Below are positions 22,931-34,000 of a DNA stretch of 64,000 nucleotides, in pieces. Each line of letters starts with the position of its first letter. The first letter of the stretch is position 1. The notes beneath the pieces are model-generated. The model was not told where the DNA came from. It searched no databases and saw nothing but the letters and a program-made list of their open reading frames with translations. This stretch comes from Siphonodentalium dalli (taxonomy: Eukaryota > Mollusca > Scaphopoda > Gadilida > Siphonodentaliidae): assembly GCA_032622095.1 (NCBI GenBank), contig CP136064.1:170014310-170078309 (forward strand). The letters are read 5' to 3'. A program made the translations under genes and the position numbers.

Positions 22931-25710
22931 TCAATAATATTCACCATAATTTTCAATAATATTCACCATACATAGTACTTATTGACAATAGCTCTCTATA
23001 GTTAAGCTTTGTATAATATATTAATGGCTATTATACCACTCACATAACTGCACTGAAGTATTTTGGGAATAGTGCTGAAACACGATGAAAATCGTGATAC
23101 GCATTGCATCGTGAACCTTTGGCAGGGTTGCAACCCTATTTCCAAAATTGATACTTCAGTGCAGTTATGTCAGTTCTATAATAGCGAAGCGGTCGAGCCA
23201 GTGGGCTTTGGCGAATACTGCACACACACTCGACGCTGGGAGAGCATTGCCTCGTTTCCAAAAATATTTTGACATTTGACACGCTCTTTGAACTCTTGGT
23301 TTCGTCTTTCCGAGCCACATATGCAGCGATTGGATAATCGCGTTCATCTTAACCAATCAGAATTAAAGATACGGGCGGCGGTGGGTATGCTGTTAAAATA
23401 TTCACATCCGTCAAAAACCGCCATAAACAGAACGAATAGTAAAATATGGACAGACCTTGTTCATACATCAATCAGAAATATGGCATAAACAGTATGTTAT
23501 TGTCAAATTTTCCCCCTTTGTTGTGTAAACAAAAGCAAAAAACGTTATGTGTGATTAACCAATAGAATTGCGCTGTGTTATGTAAACAGAAGCACAAATT
23601 CACACGTGCAGGCTCTTGTTTGCGTACACCATCGTACGTCTTGACGACAATATACTATTTATGCGCTGATTATGTTTGGCATATGAACACAACTATATAT
23701 TTTAATATTCCTTCTGTTGATGGCGATTTGAACAAATGTGAATATTTCTGCAACGAACGCCACCGTCCCTTTAAGGTTACTCGCGGACGTTGTTAGACGA
23801 ATAATTATATTCAAACAACAGTTTCTGAAAATCAGGCACCACTTCGGCGTTATTATTCGCCCATTAGAGGAATTACCACACATGAGATAAACGAAACAAA
23901 TCTGCCAACGTATGATATACAAGGTGAGTGATCAATATATAGTATAGTCGGCCTTGTTTGTCCGCGAATGTAACAAATTCCGCATATCCGCCTGTCTGCC
24001 CACGGAGTGCATGCTCAACCGTGCTGACCTTGTCATATTAGTGGACTTACTACTGATTGTACTTACATGTACTAATTGTATCTAGAATATATTGATACGC
24101 ACTACAAGTATAACAATTATCCTAATATATACTTATTTTCATGCATCATCTCTTCTGGGTGCCGAGACGTATTTGGGGTCTAATTCCGTTTCTATATTGG
24201 ACAACACACCATGATTTAACGCCATAATGTAAAATTTAGATTATGACTGAGGGATTATTGTATACAGCATTTATCACACTTCTTTTCCACCTACTTTATT
24301 ATCTTTCTTGTCTATTTCATAATCTCCTCCCTTCTATCACTCCTCCATCTTTCTGATCCCTGCACTCGCTTAACTAACTTCCCAACATTTATTTGAAAAC
24401 ACAGAACAATATTCAAATTCCCGTCCTTTTTACCCTGTAGCTGTCTGTATTGACACTCGGGGTAACATTTTTGGAGGAAAAGATTTTTATAAAAGCCATA
24501 GGCTCATGGCTTGTTATCTAATCCTCATTTGAACTATGTTTTTTACTCAATATGTATAATTGTCAATGTGTTGTTCTGTTATTTTGTTCAAATAAATATT
24601 GTTTACACTAATGTAACAAATTCAGCAATACCAGGCGAGGGCAGATCCACTCACCCAGTGATCGAATCTCACCTGAGTCCTGAATCACTCAGCTTACTTA
24701 GTTACCGAGTCTCGCCTCTGGCTCAAAGTCAAAGATTCATGATTCACTTAGGCAATAAACTTCGAAATTCAATTCTGAACGAATCTAACATTTATCTCAT
24801 TCTATATGTGGTTATGTGTTCAATGACAGGATTAATTATAAACAAAGTTTTATGAAGGGTGCCTTTCAACGAGACCAGATGTTTTGTGGACAAAACGGAA
24901 ACGACGACGGTAAACTGGATTTCACGGTGATAATCTTGTTGAGAAAGTATATGTACCACATAATTCACTAGTCTGCACTACAGTCTACAGTGCAGTACTA
25001 CTACTACTTAGTACTAGTAAGTACAGTCTATTGACCAGTGACAGTGTTGACAGTTTGTTTTGAAACTTGAAAACATATTCTCTGGTAAATTGATTGACAA
25101 CATTTGCTAAAATTGTAAGGGCATAATGGCGATTGACCTGCATGGTGATGCACTTCAAGTTAAAAGACAATATCTGGGATTAAATACGACAGGTGATTTA
25201 TTGGACTGACATTTTGTACAGTGCCATCTGCCTCCCCCAAGCCCACTCACCCTGAGTACAGAATTTCTTATACGTTTTGCGAAGTTTATGTGTTTGTTGT
25301 GTAAATCTTTAGACATGGCCGTTATTTCGTAAAAGTAATAGTTAACGAAATAACGGACATCTTAGAGTTATCTCTCATTTTGAAAACATAAACATTGGGC
25401 GCTGTCGCATCTAATCCCAAACTATGCCAGTTAAACATGACAGGGGCGAAGTGTAATACCGTATTGGAAACTAAAGTTATATCTTGGATTCCACTATTAT
25501 ACATGTAGTTTCATCCTAATAATACCTTGCTCGTATTTAAATTCCCACAATATTATTGCCGATACCGTAATTAATTCTTTTCGCTTAGTTTCAAATTCGC
25601 GCATTCATGTAACTACATATTGTACCTGAACGTTTCATGCCGTCTGGTCAATTCATACCATTTGTTTTGGTATTTTCGTATCAGATTATATTATATTATC
25701 ACTACTGCGT
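22931..25710. other. Intergenic stretch, one small MITE, no gene
   Basis: Contains the element at 23042-23170. Open frames at 23063-23922 and 24511-24855 have no motif and overlap frames on the other strand. Around 24975-25025 there is an irregular run of TACT/AGTA words (self-complementary). Confidence 0.45.
23042..23170. mobile_element. Small MITE with 19-bp perfect terminal inverted repeats
   Basis: ACATAACTGCACTGAAGTA at 23042-23060 is the exact reverse complement of 23152-23170. The arms keep pairing imperfectly inward (TTTTGGGAATAG / CTATTTCCAAAA). Total length is 129 bases, non-coding. No clear target-site duplication. Confidence 0.65.
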
Positions 25711-26400
25711 TTATAGTGTGGTCGTCGGAGGGTTAGACCCAGAATAAATTGGCAAAGAAGCGGTTTTGGTGTCATTCGACGCGGGAGAATCTCGTGTATA
25801 ACATATCCAAAATCCGCTAAAATCCGCTTTGGGCAAATTTCAGGATCCAAGATGGCGTCCAACATGGCTGCCGTTAGTCAAAGATACTCTGACTGAGATT
25901 AATTCGATAATAGTGAGAACAAATGTTGTCATATGTATACAAATGTATACATTTTTGCAAAGGTAAAATATTGTGCCACCTGTTTATGGCAAAAATGGAA
26001 CCCCTCGTCCCAGATGGCCGCCAAAATGGCGGCCTAAACTCGAACATTTGAAGTTTTTGCCTAATATCTTAAAGATCAATTCCTGTTGTTTGATAATGGT
26101 TCAGACTGGCGACTTTGATTAGGCTTATTCATGTTAATTCAGCATTGGAGCAATGAAAGATACCATAAATGGGGTCCCAGACTCATCTACACCCTCAAAA
26201 ATTCGATTTTACAGAACGCGGTATAAAATTCCACAAAACTCTCCATTGTGATTACAGTCATATATCAACAAGAAATGGACAGAACTGTACAATGTAAGTT
26301 GGGCATACCAATATCTATAAATACTCCAATTCAATGAAACCCAAATTGGCGCTTTGTCTCAAAATGGCTGCCAAAATGGCGGTCAAAATATGGAAAATGG

Positions 26401-29009
26401 CGGATATTGATCACAGTGTCATTCAATCCATTATAAGTAGTGGTTGATGAATAAAATTGACTAAATAAATACGAATGTATACCTCTTTATGATGCCATTA
26501 TGCTAGCTCTATGTAAAAACTTAAAAATCAGTACCAAAAATGGCTGCCAAAATGGCCAACCGATGTGAAAAATACTATTTTCTATCACTTCTGTTTATCA
26601 CTTGTTGCTCTCTGAACTGGGAAACAATGGGTATATCTTTCAATGATCGTGTCAACTGATCATTACAGCAATGATATTTCGAATAGATTAGATCATAGTT
26701 TACTCCGGTCCTTCACTAATAAGTTATAACGAATGCGGTATGAAATTTAACCAAAATCGACTTTGGGGTTCTGGTCACATTTGATATTTAGGGATGAGTA
26801 GATCTTGTCTACAAAATAATTTATCGTTTCTTTTATTTGTGAACATTCCATCTCAAATAGACCAAAAGAAACAATAAATTTTATCTAATATGGCTTCCAA
26901 AACGAAAATGGTAGAATCTGCCCAGCTTATCACATAATGGAAGTTGTGAGTGATGGATGCAGTTGATAGTTGGCTCATATACATGTATGTGGCTCATATA
27001 CATCAAAACTATTTATTTTCAATCTTTTGGTGGCTTCCCGCGGGTTGACAAAATCTCGACGCATCAGTGCTATAATGTCGTAACTCCATTATGGCGGGAA
27101 ATGAGTATTTGATACCATTCGAATCGTGAGAAAAAATCCAATCCGATGGGCCAAACTGTTCTTGCATTGGATGACAAATATTCGCACAAACCAGTGAAGC
27201 ACATGTCGTATCTCCAGCGATCTTTACAATTATTCGTGCTATGAGGTCGTATGTCCAACAGCAGCCAATCGAACGCTTCAGGTTGTCCACGTGACTTCTG
27301 TTTTGTGTTTGCGAATACTAAAATGTGTGCTATATGGCAGTATCTCCATGTTAGTCACGTGATCATTTGGTGATTTAAATTTTGTGATTGTTCCACACAT
27401 TTCTGTATGATGATGCACATGGGTGAATTTTCATAGTGTAGAATAGGCACTTTTTAGTGCATAGACACATGCGATTGCCACCATATTTAGCTTAATCTGC
27501 ATTTATTAGCACAACTTCATTATAGCACGGAAACGAATCGTCGCTGGCATACGCAAAATGTCATATCTCCAAACAAGCTATTGCTTTTTAAAAGAAAACG
27601 AGGGAGTAAACAGAAAACAATATGTGGTTCGATGAACAGCTAATGTCAGTTTTCATTGGGATAAATACAACAATACGTCATGCTTTGTCAACATTGGGAG
27701 AAATGTTGTCTAAAAACTTCAACCTTCATTTTATCGGAAAGTTGAAAATGTGGGTTACATTATAGCACTGATGCGACGAAATATTAACTATTCGGGCTCG
27801 GCCATCATTTCAAGTTTCAAACTGGAACTAAATGTAGCCCATGGATTCCCCATTTCGACATGTAAGAAAAGTAGTTTTACTCTGATCTCTTCCCAGATAT
27901 CAACTCTCCGGTAAATGGTGATCTCTTATGTTCTAGAAAATACGTGTGACAAATACATATATGTATGAAGAAACTATCCCCATACATTGTTTACACATCG
28001 ACTCCGTAAGTATGTGGAGGTTTTCTTGGACAAGCGGGATTTTCAAATCTCGAAACCGTCCGTACAAACAATAAAAGTTAATAGGAAATGACGTTGGATG
28101 TAGGTCTAGAGTACGTCGTCCGCATGAAATAGTTTTCGTGTCATTAATGTACACATATTTCGTGCTCTGATGAGCATGGATGAACGCCTTATGTGGCAAT
28201 TTGATTGTCTAACATCCGGAAAATAACATGTTCATTGTTCACATTTCTTAGACAAACATGTTGTTAATCACTATGTTCATGTGGCATTTCTATCCAATGA
28301 CGACCTTGAAATACCAGTTCATCAAGCTAAATGGTTGATACCTTTACGCCTACGGGTCAGATCCAGCCGTGGCGCACATTGTGTCTTCATATCATTGATG
28401 AAATTCACTAAATGTGTAGAAGATATCGGTGCGTCTATATATTTACTAGAATGTTTCTATCCACATGTATATACCCACAATCGCATGACACGGAATTGTC
28501 ACATAAAGTGTGAAGGGTATACAATGTACGAGCGAATTTTCATTTTTCCTCTTGATATTGAAGAAAATAATTTTACTTTGAAAGTCCCCAGCTCCGATAA
28601 CCAACTTGCCCACCGTTTAAGTAAACCCCAGGTTATTCGCTTTTCCCTCCTGTCCTTTTCACTTTCGCCAGCACTGGAAAACCCATTATAGCCTGATGCT
28701 TCCGGGCTAGACCACCGATGCCCATATATTTGATGTTCCGAATAGTCGTTATAAATAGAAATATTGACACTTTTTTTTCAAATAATCCAGATTCGTAGCA
28801 ATTTAATTTCTTTTTAATTAATTTCCAGATAGTCCCTCGTAATAAGTGGACATCGTGTTGGATCCTGCAGTAGATACTGCTTAGTTGGAACATTTCGGGC
28901 TGAACTGATTGTGGTAGTATGTTATTGGCAACATGTGTAATAGGTCTGTCATCGTTAGCTCACAACCGAAGTGTTGTTTCGGCTTTCCTCTGAGCAGAAC
29001 TTAAATTTC
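26401..29009. other. Interior of the inverted-repeat complex
   Basis: No gene is supported. An internal inverted pair, CGCATCAGTGCTATAATGT (from about 27060, as seen on the plus strand) and ACATTATAGCACTGATGCG (to about 27776), may mark another small nested element. The 136-codon frame at 28281-28691 has no recognisable motif. Confidence 0.4.
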
Positions 29010-29669
29010 GACAATTTTCGGTGGCCATTTTGGTAGCCATCTAGCATTTTTAATCGTGATTGGCTACTCATACCCACACAAAACATTGATTTCAATCAAT
29101 GATGTGTATTGGTGCCGAATTGGCGTTTTGTCGAATGGGTTTTCCTGAATAACTACATAATTGCCATTTTCATTATCATTGGCGACCATGTTGGACGCCA
29201 TCTTGAATTCTGTATTTTCCCCAAAGCGGATTTTGGATATGTTATACACGAGATTCTCCCGCGTCGAATGACAACAAAACCGTTTCTTTACCAATTCCTT
29301 CTGGGTCTAACCCTCTGACGACCATTCTAAATATCTGCCATTTTCCATATTTTGACCGCCATTTTGGCAGCCATTTTAAGACAAAGCGCCAATTTGGGTT
29401 TCATTGAATTGGAGTATTTATAGATAATGATATTCCCAACTTACATTGTACAGTTCTGTCCATTTCTTGTTGATATACGACTGGAATCCCAATGGCGATT
29501 TTTGTGGAATTTTATACCGCGTTCTGTAAAATAAAATTTTTGAGGGTGTAGATGAGTCTGGGACCCCATTTATGGTATCTTTCATTGCTCCAGTGATGAA
29601 TTAACATGAATATGACTAATCAATGTCGCCAGTCTGAACCATTATCAAACAACAGGAATTGATCTTTAA

Positions 29670-30761
29670 CTCGTTTAGGACGGGAAACGGATATATCCGT
29701 TTCCCAAAACATTACCTACAGGACGGGAAACGGATATATCCGTTTCCCACTTCATGCACTTGTTATCAGCGAATGAATCTTTTATAATTAAATGTTTTAT
29801 GCATAGTATCATGTATTCAATATAGGCCGATCACTCAGTGAGGGGGCCATGAAGATGTAACCTATTTTTGGCGTCACGTGGGGGTCGCGTGCCGTGATTC
29901 AGTAGCCTAAGCCGTAGACGCGTAGACAATTTTTTCGGTTGTCAATCACCATGGCAGGTGAATCTTGACCCCTTCAGCAGAAGGAACAAGAAGCGAGAGC
30001 AATTTAAGTATATTCCTGGATCCAATTTTTTGGAAATTAATTACATTTGATTAAAAATGTCGCACGCAGACATCTCGTATAGCGAAATTACAACCCCCAA
30101 ACGCATAATTTTCCGAAAATCGGTTGCCATGTCAACCAGTCGCAATTTGGTGGTATCTACCCAAACAAAATTTCGGGAAGATTTATAGATCACGGATGAT
30201 CACCCATATATTATCAGCTGTCACGTGGAGAATTCTGTCATGGCAAATGGTCTGACCCAGCATTAAATTAACGCATACAGTGCTATAAAATGATATGAAA
30301 GTAAGCATTTTAACGTTAGAAAACGGGGGTTTGGCGGCCATTTTGAATGGCGCCCTCTGTCGGTGATGGGTGATTTTTGAGCAAGGCTAGTTCCAGATGT
30401 TGGCAAAATATTCCTGGATCATTTAACTTTGAAAATAATTTATATTTTAATCAAAATGTCGCAAAGGTATCGTCATATAGCGAAATTACAGCCCCAAACG
30501 CATACATTTCCGAAAATATGTTGCTATGGTAACCGGTCGCAATTTGGTGGTATCTACCCAAAATTTCAAGAAAATTTATAGACTACGGATGATCACTCAT
30601 ATTGTATGAGTTGTCACGCGGAGAATTCTGCCATGGCAAATGGTCTGACCCAACATTGAATAAACGCATAAATTGCTATAAAATTATATAAAAGTGAGCA
30701 TTTCTGCAAACAATCTCGTCTGTGAGTAATGTTTTCTCAAAAGAATCAAGTCCCAAACGAG
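29670..30761. mobile_element. TTAA-flanked 1.09-kb element with twin palindromes
   Basis: TTAA occurs at 29666-29669 and 30762-30765. Ends are CTCGTTTAGGAC and GTCCCAAACGAG, an inverted repeat with one mismatch. Removing the element and one TTAA rejoins the flanking arm so that it matches the left arm at about 26052-26070, which proves insertion. A TTAA target is the signature of piggyBac-type transposition. Just inside the left end, the perfect 24-bp palindrome GGGAAACGGATA/TATCCGTTTCCC occurs twice (29682-29705 and 29725-29748). A ~395-bp unit is then repeated in tandem (about 30036-30330 and 30430-30705). No transposase is encoded, so it is non-autonomous. Confidence 0.75.
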
Positions 30762-31133
30762 TTAAGATATTAGGCAAAAATTTCAAATTTTCGAGTTTAG
30801 GCCGCCATTTTGGCAGCCATCTGGGGCGAGGGGTTCCATTTTTTCTATAGATATGTGGCATAATACTTTACCTTCGCAAAAATGTTTACATTTGTATAAA
30901 TATGGCAACATTTGTTCTCATTATGTCGAATTAATCTCAGTCATAATCTCTTTTGACTAAAGGCGGCCATGTTGGACGCCATCTTGGATCCTGGATTTTG
31001 CCCAAAGCGGATTTTAGCGGATTTTGGATATGTTGTAGCAGAGATTCTCCCGCATCGAATGACACCGAGATCGCTTCTTTACCAATTTCTTCTGGGTCAA
31101 CCCTTTTTTTTGCGTACCACGACCACACTATTA

Positions 31134-31525
31134 TGCAAGGTCTGGTGCTTGAAGAAGTATCTATTTACTCGGTGCGTTGGAACAGTTACTGGCCTCTGTG
31201 CCTACTGGCCTATGTTGATAGTATGTTATATAATAATTTGTTTACTATTCCCATCTATAAAATACTGTTAATATGTTTAGTACGGAAACAGTTCTTAATC
31301 GATGCTGAATATAGTTTGATGACCGCCATGCATGATATACAATTAAATGTATGGCCTGTACATTTATATAATAAGGTCAAAAAAATTATCCATGTTCCGA
31401 CTGGCCCATGGTCAGATCTCCGAACATATTTTTTCCCGACCGCAATAGTTTTTGCAGACAGGAAATTTAGCGTCCACTGTGCATGGTCAGGTGAATCGGT
31501 GTGATAATGCATAACAGAATGTAAA
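31134..31525. other. Spacer before the second retrotransposon
   Basis: A 183-codon plus frame (30953-31504) crosses from the inverted-repeat arm into this spacer and has no motif; it is not supported as a gene. The 5' truncation point of the next element lies near the end of this stretch. Confidence 0.4.
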
Positions 31526-31533
31526 TTTCAGAG

Positions 31534-32724
31534 TACAAAATAACACAATATGCGGACGACACGACGCTCATACTTGATGGTTCTGAAAATAGTCTACGCG
31601 AATCGTACTTAACACTGGACGAATTTGCTCGGGTATCGGGTCTGCGCATAAATCCTGAAAAATGTCAAGCAGCGTGGATAGGGATTGAGTCACAAAATAA
31701 AATACGACAAGTGCTTTCGGAATTAAACATGTCTACCGTAAACACGTTTAATTTTCTAGGCATTCATTTCGACACTAATTTAACAAACATGAATATAAAC
31801 TACAGTTATAAACTCGAAGATATTGATAGGACCACAAAAATTTGGAAACACAGACTCCTGACCCCTTTAGGTAGAATAACAGTTATCAAATCACTAATCT
31901 TACCTAAATTGACACACCTATTTATAGCTCTACCAAGTCCGGATACAGCCTTTTTGAAAGCCCTAAATACCTGTCTATATAATTTCATTTGGAATTCCAA
32001 ACGCGATAGAATAAAAAGAAAACAATTATGTGCTGACCATATGTACGGAGGTTTGAAGATGATTAATGTTGAAAACTTTGATGCCGCCATGAAAATTACC
32101 TGGATACGACGTTTGATTTGCAAACAATCGAAGTGGGCTTCACTATGCAATACCACCCCTCTCTTAAACGACCCACTCCTTCTCACATACCACGCAAATT
32201 ATATTGTAAAGCAAACAGACAAGTTCGCAAATCCATTCTGGAGAGACGTCTTCCGCGCATGGTGTAAATTTATGCGACTAAATAATGCAAATGATAATAT
32301 TATGGCCTCAACTATCTGGAATAATCCGAACATAAAAATCGGAGGTTCGTCGATCAACTTGAAGTCGTGGAAAGATGCGGGAATATATTATATAAATGAT
32401 CTATTCCAATCAGATAATAAATTCCATACCCCATTCACATTATATGCAACTTTCAACATCCGCGTCGATTTCATAACAATCAACAACATAAAGCGTCAGA
32501 TTTTCTCATTGGCAAGTTCTCTTAATCAACGCTTAATCCGTATGCCATGTCCATTCCTACCCAACAATCTCGCTCCGATACTCCGTGACGCAAAAGTCGG
32601 GCAATTATTTTACAAAACTCTAACAAATGGGAAAAATATGCCGAATGCATGCCAAAAATGGGAATACGAAATAGGCGAGAAGATAGAAAATTGGCCGGGA
32701 AGAATATTTGAGCATGCCCTTTAA
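31534..32724 (+). pseudogene. Tx1/L1-like reverse transcriptase, C-terminal part
   Basis: In frame from about 31534 the protein reads YKITQYADDTTLIL (YADD at 31549-31560, both catalytic Asp residues kept), then LRINPEKCQAAWIG, TFNFLGIHFD, WKHRLLTPLGRITVIKSLIL and NFIWNSKRDRIKRKQL...GGLKMINVENFD. That order is the standard layout of the RT thumb and following region in Tx1 and L1 proteins. The frame stops at 32722-32724, where a frameshift leads into the next segment. No start codon belongs here, since the 5' half of the element is missing. Confidence 0.75.
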
Positions 32725-33199
32725 AACGACAACCGATACGAAATTACAGTGGCTCCAATTCAGAATAAACACACGAATTATTAGTACCAATAAATTTCTG
32801 AAGATGGCTAACCTTAGACTCGACGATTTTTGCAATCGATGTCAAAATGTACAGGAAACCATATCTCATATTTTCTGGGATTGTCCCCACGTCCAAACCT
32901 TTATACTAGAAATTAAAACATGGACAAGAAACAACCAATTTCCAATTGATCTAACAAAAAAGAATATCATTATAGGTATCGATCATGAATACAGATATTC
33001 AAAAATTAACCTTTTTCCACTAGTGTTGAAACAATATATATATAGGACCAAATTCACACCGACACAGCTGTCGCTTCGCTCGTTCCTTTGCGATCTTCAA
33101 TTTAGGTATGAATGCGAGAGATACAACGCAAAATGTAACATGAATCACGACTTCGATAATCAGTGGCTGGCACTTCGAAATGCCTTAAAAATAATATAA
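32708..33199 (+). pseudogene. Tx1/L1-like C-terminus with zinc knuckle
   Basis: After the frameshift the C-terminal domain continues with KLQWLQFRINTRIISTNKFL, then CNRCQNVQETISHIFWDC, a Cys-x2-Cys-x8-His-x4-Cys knuckle found at the end of this protein family. It closes with QFRYECERYNAKCN...QWLALRNALKII and a stop at 33197-33199. The last codons resemble the natural C-terminus, so this end is probably complete. Confidence 0.7.
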
Positions 33200-34000
33200 T
33201 ATTATATTATATTAAAAACCCTGTTTTTTACAGACTCAAAGTATACCCTACCTTAACAGTGACCATGAACAACACACAGCATAAATCAATTACCCGGTAC
33301 CCGAGCGATCATTCTCATTCTTATTGGTCCAGTAATACAGTCCACAAGAACGTCAATATATACATGGTATGCTTAACCACGTCACAACATTTTACAATCA
33401 CAGTCCCAAACGCAATTCAAGCGAGCGTTGTGTATTTTTCCCCTTTGCTATCGAACCAGGCAATAATCACAATATTTACAATACGGTCTCAATATGGTTA
33501 AATTTACTAATTAAACTGTTTATGTTAAATTCAGAACTTAAATCAATTAAAGCTGCACATAGTGTTGGAACATTGAATCTGCAAACCTTAAATATTGCAA
33601 ACCATCGACCACTTTAGCCGGTTAATAAGGGAAATTTAAAGTTATTCTGAAGACAAACAAATAATCTATTGTTTTTTATTATCATTGTTGTTGCTAAAGA
33701 AAGTCCTTTTCAGGCAAAAATATATATCAAGGTAGTACCTAGTATCGATTATTGGTCTTGCTTTTAAGTTGAACGATGACTGTTAAAATTGTCCTAACAC
33801 ATAGTGTGGCTTCAAATAGTTTCTAATTGCATGTCACAGGTAAGAAAGTAGGCCAGGGCATGGAAGAGTGAAACTCTTCCATGTTTTGGACAGAGAGCAT
33901 GAATGAGTGAATGTATTTTGTCTTTGTCTCTCTTTCTTTTGTTATTATTCTTTATCAATAAAAAATTTAAAAAAAATAAATAAAAAAAAAAAAAAATTTA

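Larger units (their letters stand above)
25714..31130. mobile_element. Complex of nested long-inverted-repeat elements
   Basis: The left arm, 25714 to about 26400, is repeated in reverse complement in two places: the outer ~340 bases at 30766-31130 and the next ~340 bases at 29330-29665. These right-hand halves were one continuous arm before the TTAA element inserted between them. A second reverse copy of the outermost ~170 bases lies at about 29160-29328, so at least two related elements are nested. Outermost ends are TAGTGTGGTCGT (25714-25725) and ACGACCACACTA (31119-31130), flanked by TTA on both sides (25711-25713, 31131-31133), a possible 3-bp target duplication as in PIF/Harbinger-type elements. 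CCAAAATGGCGGCC-like words recur. No transposase frame was found. Confidence 0.65.
31528..34000 (+). mobile_element. 5'-truncated Tx1/L1-like non-LTR retrotransposon
   Basis: Begins inside the reverse transcriptase, just before the YADD box, and runs through the C-terminal region, a 3' UTR and an A-rich tail at about 33955-33998. Such 5' truncation with a poly(A)-like tail is typical of target-primed insertion by L1/Tx1-type elements. The coding part is broken by one frameshift near 32700-32724. The TTTGTCTCTCTTTCTTTTGTT stretch before the tail is pyrimidine-rich UTR. Confidence 0.75.

Noticed and set aside
28281-28691. 136-codon open frame in the inverted-repeat complex
   Set aside because: No recognisable domain, and its position inside a non-autonomous element complex makes a chance frame more likely.
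30953-31504. 183-codon open frame
   Set aside because: It starts inside the inverted-repeat arm and crosses its end into unrelated sequence; the first part is repeated at other arm copies without an equivalent frame.
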